A stretch of DNA of 64,000 nucleotides from Streptomyces mobaraensis NBRC 13819 = DSM 40847 (GTDB lineage: Bacteria > Actinomycetota > Actinomycetes > Streptomycetales > Streptomycetaceae), in assembly GCF_017916255.1 (NCBI RefSeq), contig NZ_CP072827.1, forward strand, positions 3,410,001-3,474,000. Direction: 5' to 3'. Positions 53,582 through 63,864 of this stretch are shown one piece after another. The position numbers were made by a program, and so were the translations under genes. Within the stretch, counting starts at the first letter, position 1. The number at the start of each line of letters is the position of its first letter. The notes under the pieces were generated by a model that saw nothing but the letters and a program-made list of their open reading frames with translations, had not been told where the DNA came from and searched no databases.

Positions 53582-54268
53582 TCAGGCCCCGAACGCCTTG
53601 GGCCCGCCCTTGACCGGCTTGGCGCCCGCCCGCAGATGGGCCGGGACCAGGTCGCGGGCCGGCTCGCTGTAGCCCACCGAAACGATTTTGTCGCCGCGGT
53701 AGGTGAACGTCGTCAGGCTGGCCAGCGTGCACTGCCGCTTCCGCGGGTCGTGCCACAGCCGGCGCCGCTCCACGAAGCTGCGCACGATCCAGATCGGCAG
53801 CTGGTGGCTGACGCACACCGCCTCGTGCCCGCGGGCCGCGTCCCGCGCCGCGTTCAGCGCGCCCATCATCCGCACCACCTGCTCCACGTAGGGCTCGCCC
53901 CACGACGGCCGGAACGGGTTGGTCAGGTGCTTCCAGTTGGCCGGCTTGCGCAGCGCGCCGTCGCCGACGCCGAAGGTCTTGCCCTCGAAGACGTTCTCCG
54001 CCTCGATCAGCCGCGCGTCCGTCGCCAGGTCCAGACCGTGCGCCTTGGCGATCGGCGCCGCCGTCTCCTGCGCCCGCTCCAGCGGCGAGGCCACCACGTG
54101 CGTGACGTCCCGCCCGGACAGGTGCTCGGCCACCCGGTCCGCCATCTCCCGGCCCAGGTCCGACAGGTGGTAGCCCGGTCTGCGGCCGTACAGCACGCCC
54201 TCCGGGTTGTGCACCTCGCCGTGCCGCATCAGGTGCACGACGGTGATGTCGTTGCCCTCGCCACTCAC
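53582..54268 (-). CDS. Histidine phosphatase family protein
   Basis: A 228-residue phosphoglycerate-mutase-like enzyme. The RHG motif is in [15 protein letters not shown], a second active-site region in [16 protein letters not shown], an acid in [14 protein letters not shown] and the second His in [11 protein letters not shown]. The substrate is unknown. The GTG overlaps the hemL stop (GTGA) and GGAGGAGCAGAA precedes it, so it is translated with hemL. This arrangement, followed by the cytochrome c genes, is a conserved actinobacterial order. Confidence 0.9.
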   Translation of the reverse strand: MSGEGNDITVVHLMRHGEVHNPEGVLYGRRPGYHLSDLGREMADRVAEHLSGRDVTHVVASPLERAQETAAPIAKAHGLDLATDARLIEAENVFEGKTFGVGDGALRKPANWKHLTNPFRPSWGEPYVEQVVRMMGALNAARDAARGHEAVCVSHQLPIWIVRSFVERRRLWHDPRKRQCTLASLTTFTYRGDKIVSVGYSEPARDLVPAHLRAGAKPVKGGPKAFGA

Positions 54269-55581
54269 TTCTGCTCCTCCGTCGCCTCGGCCGCCGCCCG
54301 CGCCGCCGCGGGCAGGGCCGCCGCGATCCGCTCGATCGCCGCGCTGTCGTGGGCCGTCGACACGAACCAGGACTCGAACGCCGACGGCGGCAGGTAGACG
54401 CCCTGCGCCAGCATCGAGTGGAAGAAGGCGGTGTACCGGAACGACTGCTGCCGCTTGGCCAGCTCGTAGTCCGTGACCTCCCGGTCCGTGAAGAAGACCG
54501 AGAACATGTTGCCCGCCGTCTGCAGCCGGTGCGCCACGCCCTCCTTCGTCAGCGCCGCCGTCACCAGCCCGCTGATCTCCGCGGAGACCGCGTCCACCCG
54601 CTCGTACGCGGCGTCGTCCAGCAGCCGCAGCTGCGCCAGGCCCGCCGCCGTCGCCACCGGGTTCCCGGACAGGGTGCCCGCCTGGTAGACCGGGCCCGCC
54701 GGGGCCAGGTGCGCCATCACATCGGCCCGGCCGCCGAACGCCGCCGCCGGGAAACCGCCGCCCATGACCTTGCCGAAGGTCATCAGGTCCGGCTTGACGC
54801 CGTCCACGCCGTACCAGCCGGCCTTCGAGACCCGGAAGCCGGTCATGACCTCGTCGGAGATGAACAGGGCGCCGTTCTTGGCACACGCCTGCTTCAGACC
54901 CTCGTTGAAGCCCGGCCGCGGCGGCACCACGCCCATGTTGCCCGGCGACGCCTCGGTGATCACACAGGCGATCTCGCCGGGGTACGCGTGGAACGCCTCG
55001 TGCACGACCTCCAGGTCGTTGTACGGCAGGACGATCGTGTCGCCCGCCTGGGCACCGGTGACACCGGGCGTGTCCGGCAGCCCGAACGTCGCCACCCCCG
55101 AGCCGGCCGCGGCCAGCAGCGCGTCCACGTGGCCGTGGTAGCAGCCCGCGAACTTGATCACCTTCGCCCGGCCGGTGAACCCGCGCGCCAGCCGGATCGC
55201 CGACATCGTCGCCTCGGTCCCGGACGAGACCAGGCGCACCTGCTCCACCGGCTCCACCCGCGCCACGATCTCCTCGGCGAGGGCCACCTCGCCCTCGCCG
55301 GGCGTGCCGAACGACGTGCCGCGGGCCACTGCGGCCTGCACCGACGCGATCACCTCGGTGTGCGCGTGGCCGAGAATCATCGGCCCCCACGAGCAGACCA
55401 GATCCACGTACTCCCGGCCGTCCGCGTCGGTGAGGTACGGACCGGTCGCGGACACCATGAACCGGGGCGTACCGCCCACGGCGCGGAACGCCCGCACCGG
55501 AGAGTTCACGCCACCGGGCGTCACGACCGCCGCGCGCTCGAAGAGCGTCTGGGACACTGGGGCTTCATATGAATAAGGCAC
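54265..55581 (-). CDS. hemL: Glutamate-1-semialdehyde 2,1-aminomutase
   Basis: A 438-residue PLP enzyme of class III aminotransferases. Visible landmarks are [46 protein letters not shown] and the Schiff-base Lys in [17 protein letters not shown] near residue 275. It makes 5-aminolevulinate in the C5 heme pathway, supplying heme for the cytochrome c operon just downstream. The GTG at 55581 has AGGA 5 nt upstream. Confidence 0.95.
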   Translation of the reverse strand: MPYSYEAPVSQTLFERAAVVTPGGVNSPVRAFRAVGGTPRFMVSATGPYLTDADGREYVDLVCSWGPMILGHAHTEVIASVQAAVARGTSFGTPGEGEVALAEEIVARVEPVEQVRLVSSGTEATMSAIRLARGFTGRAKVIKFAGCYHGHVDALLAAAGSGVATFGLPDTPGVTGAQAGDTIVLPYNDLEVVHEAFHAYPGEIACVITEASPGNMGVVPPRPGFNEGLKQACAKNGALFISDEVMTGFRVSKAGWYGVDGVKPDLMTFGKVMGGGFPAAAFGGRADVMAHLAPAGPVYQAGTLSGNPVATAAGLAQLRLLDDAAYERVDAVSAEISGLVTAALTKEGVAHRLQTAGNMFSVFFTDREVTDYELAKRQQSFRYTAFFHSMLAQGVYLPPSAFESWFVSTAHDSAAIERIAAALPAAARAAAEATEEQK

Positions 55582-56104
55582 TCTGTTCCTGCCTGCGACA
55601 GACGTAGGGAGGGACGGCGACGGCCGCCGCACGCCCCGGCTTGTGGACCCTGCTCGGGTTCGCTCGGGTTCGCTGGTTTTTCTCCTGCTTCCGACCGGGT
55701 GTCAGCCCCCGCGCATCTGGGACACTGGGGCCGAAGAGGGGTAGCTCACGCTAGCCATGGTCTCAGAGCCCCGTGGGCACGTGTGTCCGGGCGTTTCACA
55801 CGCTCTCGACGGGGGAGGTGTCTGAGACGATGATCGGGTTGCGCGGCGGGGGCTGTGCTGCGTAAAAAAGCGATCGGGTGGAGATATGCATCGCGGTGGC
55901 GGACTGGGTGAGGGCACCGACGACCTGGGGCCCGAGCGAGCCCGGCCGCCCCGCAGGGGCCGGCACCGGCGGGACGACCACCTCAGGGCCGGCGGCCCGG
56001 ACGGCGTCGGGGGACCCGGCGGGGCGGGCAGGGCCGACGGAGCCGGCAGGCCCGACGACAACGACAGGGTCGACGGGGGACACAGCGCGATCAGGAGTGG
56101 CCGA
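55582..56104. other. Divergent spacer between hemL and a hypothetical gene
   Basis: No further gene is supported. A 16-nt direct repeat (TCTGGGACACTGGGGC) occurs at 55716-55731 and again inside the first codons of hemL (55548-55563). On the plus strand, 55886 opens an ATG frame in phase with the next gene, but the 73 codons involved are rich in AGG and have poor ribosome spacing, so I keep them as non-coding. Confidence 0.4.
55839..55868 (+). promoter_or_regulatory. Possible promoter of the conserved hypothetical gene
   Basis: TTGCGC (-35) and TAAAAA (-10) are separated by 18 nt, in a spot that is AT-rich for the region. Transcription would start near 55875, just before the ATG at 55886. Confidence 0.35.
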
Positions 56105-56542
56105 GTGGGGGTGACCTACAAGTACTTCGGCGCGCCCAACGGGGCCACCGCGGCACGCGTGCCCATTTCCATGCGCCCCGAAGAGCTCGGCGGTGACGAG
56201 CTGGGCATGGGCGGCATGTTCACCAGGATCAAGCCGGAGACCGTCGCCGCCATGGTGCTCACCGGCATCCAGGGCATACCCCTGCACAAGGTGCCCCCGC
56301 TGGAACTGGTCGTGCTCCACCCCGACTACGCGGTCGTCAAGCTGCCCATGACGGTCGTCGACCCGCTGCGCGGCATCGGCGAGGAATCCGTCGGCGCCGC
56401 CGCCTTCATCTGGTCCACCGTCCCCGACCGGGGCGGCCCCCGCGACGCCTTCACGGTCTACCGGCTGCTCCACGAGTGGCAGGACTTCAGCCACCGGCTG
56501 CACGAGGCCGGCCACCAGCCGTACTGCCTGGTCTGGCCCTGA
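56105..56542 (+). CDS. Conserved actinobacterial hypothetical protein
   Basis: About 145 residues starting VGVTYKYFGAPNGATAARVP, with GGDELGMGGMFTRIKPETVAAM, PLELVVLHPDYAVVKLPM and a C-terminal YRLLHEWQDFSHRLHEAGHQPYCLVWP. It has no known motif, signal or membrane helix. The GTG at 56105 has AGGAG 7 nt upstream; an in-frame ATG at 55886 would add 73 low-complexity residues. The compact domain with conserved His, Trp and Cys near the end looks like a cytoplasmic binding protein. Function unknown. Confidence 0.75.
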   Translation: MGVTYKYFGAPNGATAARVPISMRPEELGGDELGMGGMFTRIKPETVAAMVLTGIQGIPLHKVPPLELVVLHPDYAVVKLPMTVVDPLRGIGEESVGAAAFIWSTVPDRGGPRDAFTVYRLLHEWQDFSHRLHEAGHQPYCLVWP

Positions 56543-56729
56543 CGGCCCGGGGCCCGGCGGCTCGGGCTCCCGCTCGGGCTCCCTGAAGACCCGACGGCCC
56601 GACGGCTCAGCTCCCTGGCGCCCCGAAGGCCCGGCGACCCGAAGGCCCCCGCACCCCACCCGAACACCCGTCATATCCTCGGCACCAGCCACGCCCGTCC
56701 GTGCCGCCACCGCCGCCCGAGGAGGCCCC

Positions 56730-57500
<771 letters not shown>

Positions 57501-57503
57501 CCC

Positions 57504-57884
57504 ATGCGCGTCACCGGCTTCGACCACCTCGTCCTCAACGTCACCGACGTCGAGCGCTCCCTGGCCTTCTACACCGGCCCACTGGGTCTGGAGCCGGTCC
57601 GCGTGGACGAGTGGCGCGCCGGGAAGGTCCCCTTCCCCTCGGTCCGCGTCTCCGCCGGCACCATCATCGACCTGTTCCCGCGCGACCGCGGCGAGACCAA
57701 CGTCGACCACTTCTGCCTGGTCGTCGAGCCCCTCGACTGGCAGCAGGTCATCGACGCCGGCACCTTCGACGTCGTCAGCGGCCCCTCGAACAACTTCGGC
57801 GCCCGCGGCCAGGCGGAGTCCCTCTACGTCCGCGACCCGGACGGCAACACGATCGAACTCCGCTGGTACCCGCAGGACGCGTGA
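57504..57884 (+). CDS. VOC family (glyoxalase-fold) protein
   Basis: A 126-residue vicinal-oxygen-chelate protein. Metal-ligand candidates are His in GFDHLVLNVTDVERSLAFY, His in VDHFCLVVE and the Glu in DPDGNTIELRWYP. Such proteins are dioxygenases, isomerases or resistance binding proteins. Its partner SDR suggests a shared catabolic or detoxifying step. Length fits the family. Confidence 0.9.
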   Translation: MRVTGFDHLVLNVTDVERSLAFYTGPLGLEPVRVDEWRAGKVPFPSVRVSAGTIIDLFPRDRGETNVDHFCLVVEPLDWQQVIDAGTFDVVSGPSNNFGARGQAESLYVRDPDGNTIELRWYPQDA

Positions 57885-57982
57885 CGGGCGGGGGCGCGCC
57901 GGAATAGCGGTGCGCCCACCCGTTCGGGTGACCGAAATACGTTCACCCTCGCGGGCGTGGTCACACGTTCGACGATCGAGGC

Positions 57983-58768
57983 ATGACCTTCATGGACCTC
58001 GAAGATCCGCGGTACGCCTACATGTTCGGCTTCCTGCAAGCCGACGGACACCTGCACGCGGGCCCCGGACGCAAAGGCCGCCTCAGCGTCGAGATCAGCC
58101 ACCGGGACATCGACATCCTGCACGCCTTCCAGGAGCTCTGCCCGTACCGCAGCACGATCAGGGAGCGCACCAGGAACACGAACTTCGCAGAGAACCACAG
58201 GACCGCCATCTGGACCCTGTGCGCGGAGGAGGCCAGAGCTCGGCTTAACGAGGCGGGCCTTCCATACGGGAAGAAGTCGCGCACCATCGCCCCGCCCAGG
58301 GTGCCCCTCTCTCAGCGCGACTACCTGCGCGGGCTCATCGACGCCGACGGCGCGGTCGGCTTCACCGGCGAGGGGCTGCCGTTCGTCAGCCTGGTCACGG
58401 CGAGCACCGCCGTGGCGACGTTCTTGTGCCGGCACACCAAGCTCCAACTCGGCCTCCACAAGCTGACCAGCCGCAACTCCCGCGACCAGGTCTACAACGT
58501 GATGTACATGCGCGAAGCAGGAGCGGCTGTGGCCGAGCACCTGTACTACCCGGGCTGCTTGGCTCTGCGCAGGAAATCCGTTGCCGCGGCCGAAGTGGCG
58601 GCTTGGAAACGCCCGTCCCACATGGCACCGCCTCGGCAGCGGCGGACCTGGGCACCCTGGGAGGACCAGATCCTTCTGACAGCTCCAACCATCAGCGAAG
58701 CCGCCGAACAGCTCGGCCGGTCGGAGAAATCCTGCCAGCTCCGCCGCTGGCGCCTGCGGTGCCAGTGA
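57983..58768 (+). CDS. Free-standing LAGLIDADG homing endonuclease
   Basis: A 261-residue protein with two LAGLIDADG-type helices, FGFLQADGH at about 15-23 and LRGLIDADGAVG at about 115-126, each with the catalytic Asp, so it is a monomeric double-motif enzyme. The C-terminus (about 218-258) has a Myb/SANT-like segment (WAPWEDQILLTAPTISEAAEQLGRS) that probably adds DNA binding. It is not inside an intron or intein. Its GC is visibly lower and codons like AAC/AAG/CTT more mixed than around it, consistent with mobility. It ends 6 nt from rtcB, tail to tail. Confidence 0.88.
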   Translation: MTFMDLEDPRYAYMFGFLQADGHLHAGPGRKGRLSVEISHRDIDILHAFQELCPYRSTIRERTRNTNFAENHRTAIWTLCAEEARARLNEAGLPYGKKSRTIAPPRVPLSQRDYLRGLIDADGAVGFTGEGLPFVSLVTASTAVATFLCRHTKLQLGLHKLTSRNSRDQVYNVMYMREAGAAVAEHLYYPGCLALRRKSVAAAEVAAWKRPSHMAPPRQRRTWAPWEDQILLTAPTISEAAEQLGRSEKSCQLRRWRLRCQ

Positions 58769-58774
58769 ACGACG

Positions 58775-59968
58775 TCAGCCCTTGACGCAGACGATCTGCT
58801 TCAGCTTGGCGACCACCTCGACGAGGTCCCGCTGCTGGTCCATGACCTGCTCGATCGGCTTGTAGGCCGCCGGGATCTCGTCCACCACACCGCGGTCCTT
58901 GCGGCACTCCACACCCTGGGTCTGCTCCGCCAGGTCCCGCTCGGTGAACCGCTTCTTCGCCTGGTTGCGGCTCATCCGGCGGCCGGCGCCGTGCGAGGCC
59001 GAGTTGAAGGACGCGGCGTTGCCCAGACCACGCACGATGTACGAGCCCGTGCCCATCGAGCCGGGGATGATGCCGTACTCGCCGCCGCCCGCGCGAATCG
59101 CGCCCTTGCGGGTGACGAGCAGGTCCATGCCCTCGTAGGTCTCCTCCGCCACGTAGTTGTGGTGGCAGGAGATCACGGGCTCGAAGGTCACCTTCGCCTT
59201 CCGGAACTCCCGGCGGATCACGTCCAGCGACAGCGCCATCATGATCTCGCGGTTCAGGCGCGCGTACTCCTGCGCCCAGAACAGGTCGTTCCGGTAGGCC
59301 GCCATCTGGGGGGTGTCCGCCACGAAGACGGCCAGGTCACGGTCGACCAGCCCCTGGTTGTGCGGCAGCTTCCGAGCCTGCTCGATGTGGTACTCGGCCA
59401 GCTCCTTGCCGATGTTCCGCGATCCGGAGTGCAACATCACCCACACCGAATTGTCCGAATCGAGACAAAATTCCCAAAAGTGATTTCCGCCGCCGAGCGA
59501 TCCCATCTGCTTCAACGCCCGATCCCGACGGAATTTGACCGCCTCCGCGATCCCGTCGAACCGCCGCCAGAAGTCGTCCCACGGCGCCGTCGGGAAGCCG
59601 TGCAGGCGGCTCGGGTCCACCGCCTCGTCGTGCATCGCGAAGCCCACCGGGATCGCGCGCTCGATGCGGGAGCGGAGGTGGGAGAGGTCGCCGGGGAGGT
59701 CGTTCGCCGTGAGGGAGGTCTTCACGGCGGACATCCCGCAGCCGATGTCCACGCCCACGGCGGCCGGGCAGACCGCGCCGCGCATGGCGATCACCGAGCC
59801 GACGGTCGCGCCCTTGCCGTAGTGCACGTCCGGCATCACGGCCAGGCCCTCGATCCACGGGAGGGTGGCCACGTTCCGCAGCTGCTGCATGGCGCCGTCC
59901 TCGACCGACGCCGGATCCGCCCACATGCGGATCGGCACCCGGGCGCCGGGCAGCTCGGTGTACGGCAT
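58775..59968 (-). CDS. rtcB: RNA-splicing ligase RtcB
   Basis: A 397-residue complete RtcB. Metal and guanylate-binding motifs are DVHYGKGATVGSV, VGVDIGCGM, GGGNHFWE, HSGSRNIGKE, SCHHNYV and the C-terminal SHGAGRRMSR with the guanylylated His. It joins 3'-phosphate or 2',3'-cyclic phosphate RNA ends to 5'-OH ends with GTP and manganese. ATG with GAGGAAATC upstream. A patch at about 59415-59540 uses many codons ending in A/T (AAT, TTT, GAA, TGT, GAT) in an otherwise G/C-ending gene. No intein is present. Confidence 0.95.
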   Translation of the reverse strand: MPYTELPGARVPIRMWADPASVEDGAMQQLRNVATLPWIEGLAVMPDVHYGKGATVGSVIAMRGAVCPAAVGVDIGCGMSAVKTSLTANDLPGDLSHLRSRIERAIPVGFAMHDEAVDPSRLHGFPTAPWDDFWRRFDGIAEAVKFRRDRALKQMGSLGGGNHFWEFCLDSDNSVWVMLHSGSRNIGKELAEYHIEQARKLPHNQGLVDRDLAVFVADTPQMAAYRNDLFWAQEYARLNREIMMALSLDVIRREFRKAKVTFEPVISCHHNYVAEETYEGMDLLVTRKGAIRAGGGEYGIIPGSMGTGSYIVRGLGNAASFNSASHGAGRRMSRNQAKKRFTERDLAEQTQGVECRKDRGVVDEIPAAYKPIEQVMDQQRDLVEVVAKLKQIVCVKG

Positions 59969-60163
59969 GATTTCCTCATTCCCCCATAAACGGTAGATAA
60001 CGCAAAAGCCGGATGAATCCGTGGATTCACGACAGCGGACCAGCGGTGCGGCGGCGCGTGCGGTAGACATTGTGTCCAGCGGCCCCCCAGCCGCGACAAC
60101 CGGTTTTCGGCCCCCGAACGGGCCGGGAGCACGTGGACGAGCGGGCGAAGGGAGCCACGGACA

Positions 60164-61069
60164 GTGCAGCGAAAGGCGCACCGGCTGGTAGCTGCACCGG
60201 TGGCCGGGCTGGCCGCCGCCGTGCTCGCGGCGGGGCTGGCCGGGTGCAGCGGCGGCTCGGGAGGGTCGGGCGGGGACGACGACCCCAAGCCCGGCCTGGG
60301 CGAGTCCGCGGCGCCCGCGGCCGAGCCGGGCAAGTACCACAGCCTCCCCGAGCCGTGCGGCTACGTCAGCCGCGAGACGCTCCGCCGGATGCTCCCCGGC
60401 GGCGGCGAGGACGGCGACCCGGACGCCGAGAAGCTCTACCGCGGGCAGCCCACCATCACGTACGACGCGGACCGCCGCGTCGGCTGCCGGTGGAACCAGG
60501 AGACCCCGGACGGCACCCGCCGGCTGTCGGTCGACTTCGAGCGGGTGGTGTCCTACCAGGCCGGGGTGAGCGACGAGGAGCGGGCGCGGCAGCTGTACGA
60601 CAAGCTGGCCGACGCGGCGCACATCCCCGAGGCGTCGTCGGGGTCCTCGCCGTCCTCCCCGGCGAAGGCGCCCTCGCCGCCGCCGTCCGGCAAGGACAAG
60701 GGCACCCCGAAGGATTCCAAGGGAGCCAAGGACGCCAAGTCCAAGGGCGCGAAGAACGACCCGAAGGCCACCGACGCCTCTTCCCGCCCCGCCGCCACGG
60801 CCACCCCGCCGGCCCGCGACGAGCCGGAGCTGGGCTCCCGGCCGCTGGACGACGTCGGCGACGACGCGTTCGTCAGCGACCGGCTGACGTCCGGCGGCGC
60901 CGATGTGCACCGGGACGTGACGCTGGTCTTCCGCGCCGCGAACATCCTGGTGACGATCGTCTACCACCAGCAGCCCACCGACCGTACGCACGTCCCGGGC
61001 AGCCAGGACCTCCAGGGCAAGGCGCACGGCCTGGCCCGCGAGATCGAGGCCGGGCACTTCAGCAACTGA
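60164..61069 (+). CDS. DUF3558-type lipoprotein, copy 1
   Basis: A 301-residue exported lipoprotein with lipobox LAGC (Cys28), a Gly/Ser/Asp linker and a domain starting CGYVSRETLRRMLPGG, as in DUF3558. A Lys/Ser/Pro-rich insertion (about residues 155-215, with repeated K-D-S/A-K) interrupts the domain. GTG start with AAGGGAG 9 nt upstream. Related to the following gene in plan, thus an old tandem pair; these proteins are thought to sit at the outer face of the membrane, role unknown. Confidence 0.82.
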   Translation: MQRKAHRLVAAPVAGLAAAVLAAGLAGCSGGSGGSGGDDDPKPGLGESAAPAAEPGKYHSLPEPCGYVSRETLRRMLPGGGEDGDPDAEKLYRGQPTITYDADRRVGCRWNQETPDGTRRLSVDFERVVSYQAGVSDEERARQLYDKLADAAHIPEASSGSSPSSPAKAPSPPPSGKDKGTPKDSKGAKDAKSKGAKNDPKATDASSRPAATATPPARDEPELGSRPLDDVGDDAFVSDRLTSGGADVHRDVTLVFRAANILVTIVYHQQPTDRTHVPGSQDLQGKAHGLAREIEAGHFSN

Positions 61070-61167
61070 CCCGGCGAGTACCACTCCCTTTTCGGCCGCC
61101 GCCGCGGCCGGGCCGCGTACCGTGCCAGTAGCCCTGTCCGGCCCCGCACCGATTGAGCGAAGGACCC

Positions 61168-61875
61168 ATGCACCGACCAACAGCTCCGCGACTCGCCCGA
61201 CTCCTCGCCTGCGCCGCAGTACCGGTGATGCTCGTCGCCGGCTGCTCGGACTCGGACGGCGGGAAGAAGAGCTCCTCCTCGAACTCCGCCACGCCCTCGG
61301 CCTCCGCCCCGGCCAAGTCCAGCGCCACGCCGCCGGCCACCGCCGGCAAGTACGCCAAGGTCCCCGACCTGTGCAAGGCCATCTCGGCCAAGACGGTCGA
61401 GAAGCTGGTGCCGAAGGCGAAGGACAAGAACGGGCAGCAGCTCACCGGCAGCTGCTTCTGGAACGGCCTGGACAGCGAGGACACCGACAACCAGCAGTTC
61501 CGGTCGGTGAACCTGCACATGATGGCCCTGAGCGGCGACCCGAACCAGAGCTCCGCGGACCGGCGCGCCCAGATCTACGCGGACGGCCAGGTCAAGAAGG
61601 CCACCACCGAGGACGACCCCAAGGACGTCAAGACCACCAAGACCTCGGGCATCGGTGACTGGGCGACGACGGTGACGACGACGACCAAGAAGCAGGACGT
61701 CGAGTTCTCCAACGTCACGGTGGTCGCCCGGACGGCGAACGTGGTGGTGGCGCTGAAGTACAGCGGCGCGGGCTACGAGGGCGCGAAGAGCCCGAGCGCG
61801 GCCGACCTCACCAAGGACGCGCAGGCCGCGGCGAAGGAGGCGGTGGCCTCGGTGCCCGCCGCCAACAAGAAGTAG
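61168..61875 (+). CDS. DUF3558-type lipoprotein, copy 2
   Basis: A 235-residue lipoprotein with lipobox LVAGC (Cys26), a Ser/Ala/Pro linker and the DUF3558-type core (DLCKAISAKTVEKLVPKAK, SCFWNGLDSED). The two cysteines after the linker probably form a disulfide. ATG with GAAGGA 3 nt upstream. It is followed by a strong bidirectional terminator shared with lysS. Confidence 0.83.
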   Translation: MHRPTAPRLARLLACAAVPVMLVAGCSDSDGGKKSSSSNSATPSASAPAKSSATPPATAGKYAKVPDLCKAISAKTVEKLVPKAKDKNGQQLTGSCFWNGLDSEDTDNQQFRSVNLHMMALSGDPNQSSADRRAQIYADGQVKKATTEDDPKDVKTTKTSGIGDWATTVTTTTKKQDVEFSNVTVVARTANVVVALKYSGAGYEGAKSPSAADLTKDAQAAAKEAVASVPAANKK

Positions 61876-61880
61876 CGGAA

Positions 61881-61930
61881 GTACGCGGAAGGGCCCGCTT
61901 CCCCTCGGGGAGGCGGGCCCTTCCGCGTAC
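61881..61930. terminator. Bidirectional terminator between lipoprotein gene and lysS
   Basis: A 24-bp nearly perfect stem (arms GTACGCGGAAGGGCCCGC... and ...GCGGGCCCTTCCGCGTAC) with a 2-nt top, placed between two convergent stops at 61875 and 61936. Confidence 0.88.
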
Positions 61931-61935
61931 GCGCG

Positions 61936-63669
61936 TCAGACGGCGAGCAGCTTGCGCACCCGGTCCGCGCCGACGGCGAGGAGCAGGGTGGGCAGCCGCG
62001 GCCCGGTGTCCCGGCCGACGAGGAGCTGGTAGAGCAGCGCGAAGAAGGAGCGCTGGGCGACCTTCAGCTCGGGGGTGGGCTTGGCGTCCGGCTCCAGGCC
62101 CGCCTGGATCTTGGGCACGCCGTAGACCAGGGTGGTGAGCCCGTCGAGCGACCAGTGCTCGTCCAGCCCGGCGAGGAGCAGCCGCAGCGATTCGCGGCTC
62201 TGCTCGTCGAGGGCGGCGAGGGTCTCGGTGTCGGGTTCGTCGCGGACGATGGTCCGCTGGTCGGCCGGGACCTGGGTGTTGATCCAGTACTCGGCGCGGT
62301 CCAGCCGGGGCCGGGTCTCGTCGAGCGAGGTGACCGGGTTCTCCGGGTCGAGGTCGCTGAGGATGCGCAGCGTCTGCTCGTCGTGGCCGGCGGTGATGTC
62401 GACGACCGAGGCGAGCGTGCGGTACGGCAGCGGGCGCGGGGTGCGGGGCAGCTCGCCGGCGGCGGTGCGGGCGGCGCGGCTGTACGCGGCGGCGTCGGCG
62501 GGCAGCACCGAGCCGTCGGCGACCTTGGCCTCCAGCTTGTCCCACTCGTCGTAGAGCCGCTGGATCTCCTGGTCGAAGGCGATCTTGAAGGACTGGTTGG
62601 GCTTGCGGCGGGCGTAGAGCCAGCGCAGCAGCGGCGCCTCCATGATCTTCAGCGCGTCGCCGGGGGTCGGGACGCCGCCCTTCGACGACGACATCTTGGC
62701 CATGCCGCTGATGCCGACGAAGGCGTACATCGGGCCGATCGGCTGCTCGCCGCCGAAGACCTTGCGGACGATCTGGCCGCCGACGACGAAGGAGGAGCCG
62801 GGCGAGGAGTGGTCGACGCCGGAGGGCTCGAAGATCACGCCCTCGTAGGCCCAGCGCATCGGCCAGTCGACCTTCCAGACCAGCTTGCCGCGGTTGAACT
62901 CGCTGAGCAGGACGGTCTCGGAGTGGCCGCAGACGCAGGTGTAGGCCAGCTCGGTGGTCTCGTCGTCGTACGCGGTGACCGTGGTGAGGTCGCGCTCGCA
63001 GGCGCCGCAGTACGGCTTGTACGGGAAGTAGCCCGCGCCGCCGCCGCTGCCGTCGTCCTCGCTCGCCGCGCCGGAGCCCTCGGCGGCCTCCAGCTCGGCC
63101 TCCTCGACCTTCTTCTGCTGCTGCTTCGGCTTGCCGGTCGCCTTGTCCTTCGTCCGGTACTGGTCGAGGATCGCGTCGATGTCGGCCCGGTGCTTCATCG
63201 CGTGCAGGATCTGCTCGCGGTAGACGCCGGAGGTGTACTGCTCGGTCTGGCTGATCGGGTCGTACTCGACGCCCAGCTCGGCCAGGGACTCGACCATGGC
63301 GGCCTTGAAGTGCTCGGCCCAGTTCGGGTACGCCGAGCCGGCGGGGGCCGGGACCGAGGTCAGCGGCTTGCCGATGTGCTCGGCCCAGGACTCGTCGATG
63401 CCGGGGACGCCGGCCGGGACCTTGCGGTAGCGGTCGTAGTCGTCCCAGGACAGCACGTGGCGGACCTGGTGGCCGCGGCGCCGGATCTCGTCGGCGACCA
63501 GGTGCGGGGTCATGACCTCGCGCAGGTTGCCCAGGTGGATCGGGCCGGAGGGGCTGAGGCCGGACGCGACGACGATGGGTTTGCCGGGCGCGCGGCGCTC
63601 GCCTTCGGCGATGACCTCGTCGGCGAAACGGGAGACCCAGTCGGCCTCGGTGCTCTGAGCCTGAGCCAC
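61936..63669 (-). CDS. lysS: Lysyl-tRNA synthetase, class I
   Basis: A 577-residue class I enzyme: [12 protein letters not shown] contains the HIGH-type motif at 45-48 and [10 protein letters not shown] is the KMSKS motif. Cys pairs of a zinc region (YCGAC, CVCGH) lie around residues 230-265. A Lys/Gln/Glu-rich insertion with an acidic Gly/Ser tract precedes the zinc region. It charges tRNA-Lys. Class I LysRS is the archaeal/spirochaete type and occurs in Streptomyces too. GTG start with GGAAG upstream. It is divergent from argS. Confidence 0.95.
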   Translation of the reverse strand: MAQAQSTEADWVSRFADEVIAEGERRAPGKPIVVASGLSPSGPIHLGNLREVMTPHLVADEIRRRGHQVRHVLSWDDYDRYRKVPAGVPGIDESWAEHIGKPLTSVPAPAGSAYPNWAEHFKAAMVESLAELGVEYDPISQTEQYTSGVYREQILHAMKHRADIDAILDQYRTKDKATGKPKQQQKKVEEAELEAAEGSGAASEDDGSGGGAGYFPYKPYCGACERDLTTVTAYDDETTELAYTCVCGHSETVLLSEFNRGKLVWKVDWPMRWAYEGVIFEPSGVDHSSPGSSFVVGGQIVRKVFGGEQPIGPMYAFVGISGMAKMSSSKGGVPTPGDALKIMEAPLLRWLYARRKPNQSFKIAFDQEIQRLYDEWDKLEAKVADGSVLPADAAAYSRAARTAAGELPRTPRPLPYRTLASVVDITAGHDEQTLRILSDLDPENPVTSLDETRPRLDRAEYWINTQVPADQRTIVRDEPDTETLAALDEQSRESLRLLLAGLDEHWSLDGLTTLVYGVPKIQAGLEPDAKPTPELKVAQRSFFALLYQLLVGRDTGPRLPTLLLAVGADRVRKLLAV

Positions 63670-63864
63670 GGCACTTCCTTCCTTACGGTCTGGCATGACC
63701 ATTGTCCCAGACGGCGGCGGGGGGCCGCCGGTTGCCCGGGGAGGCGGGAAAAAGCGCGCGGGGCCTGTGATATCGGCATGGGATACTCGGTGCGACGGCG
63801 CCGTTCTGCCTGCATACGTCGCCCTCAGCACGCACGCCTCCTACAAGGAATGGGCCCGCTTCCC

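Noticed and set aside
55886..56104. 73-residue N-terminal extension of the hypothetical protein
   Set aside because: Six AGG codons, low complexity and poor ribosome spacing, whereas the GTG at 56105 has AGGAG at 7 nt. The extension remains possible because a promoter-like sequence lies just before 55886.
58775..59968. Intein within rtcB, suggested by the nearby LAGLIDADG gene
   Set aside because: The RtcB protein is continuous at normal length (397 residues) with all motifs; the endonuclease is a separate gene on the other strand.
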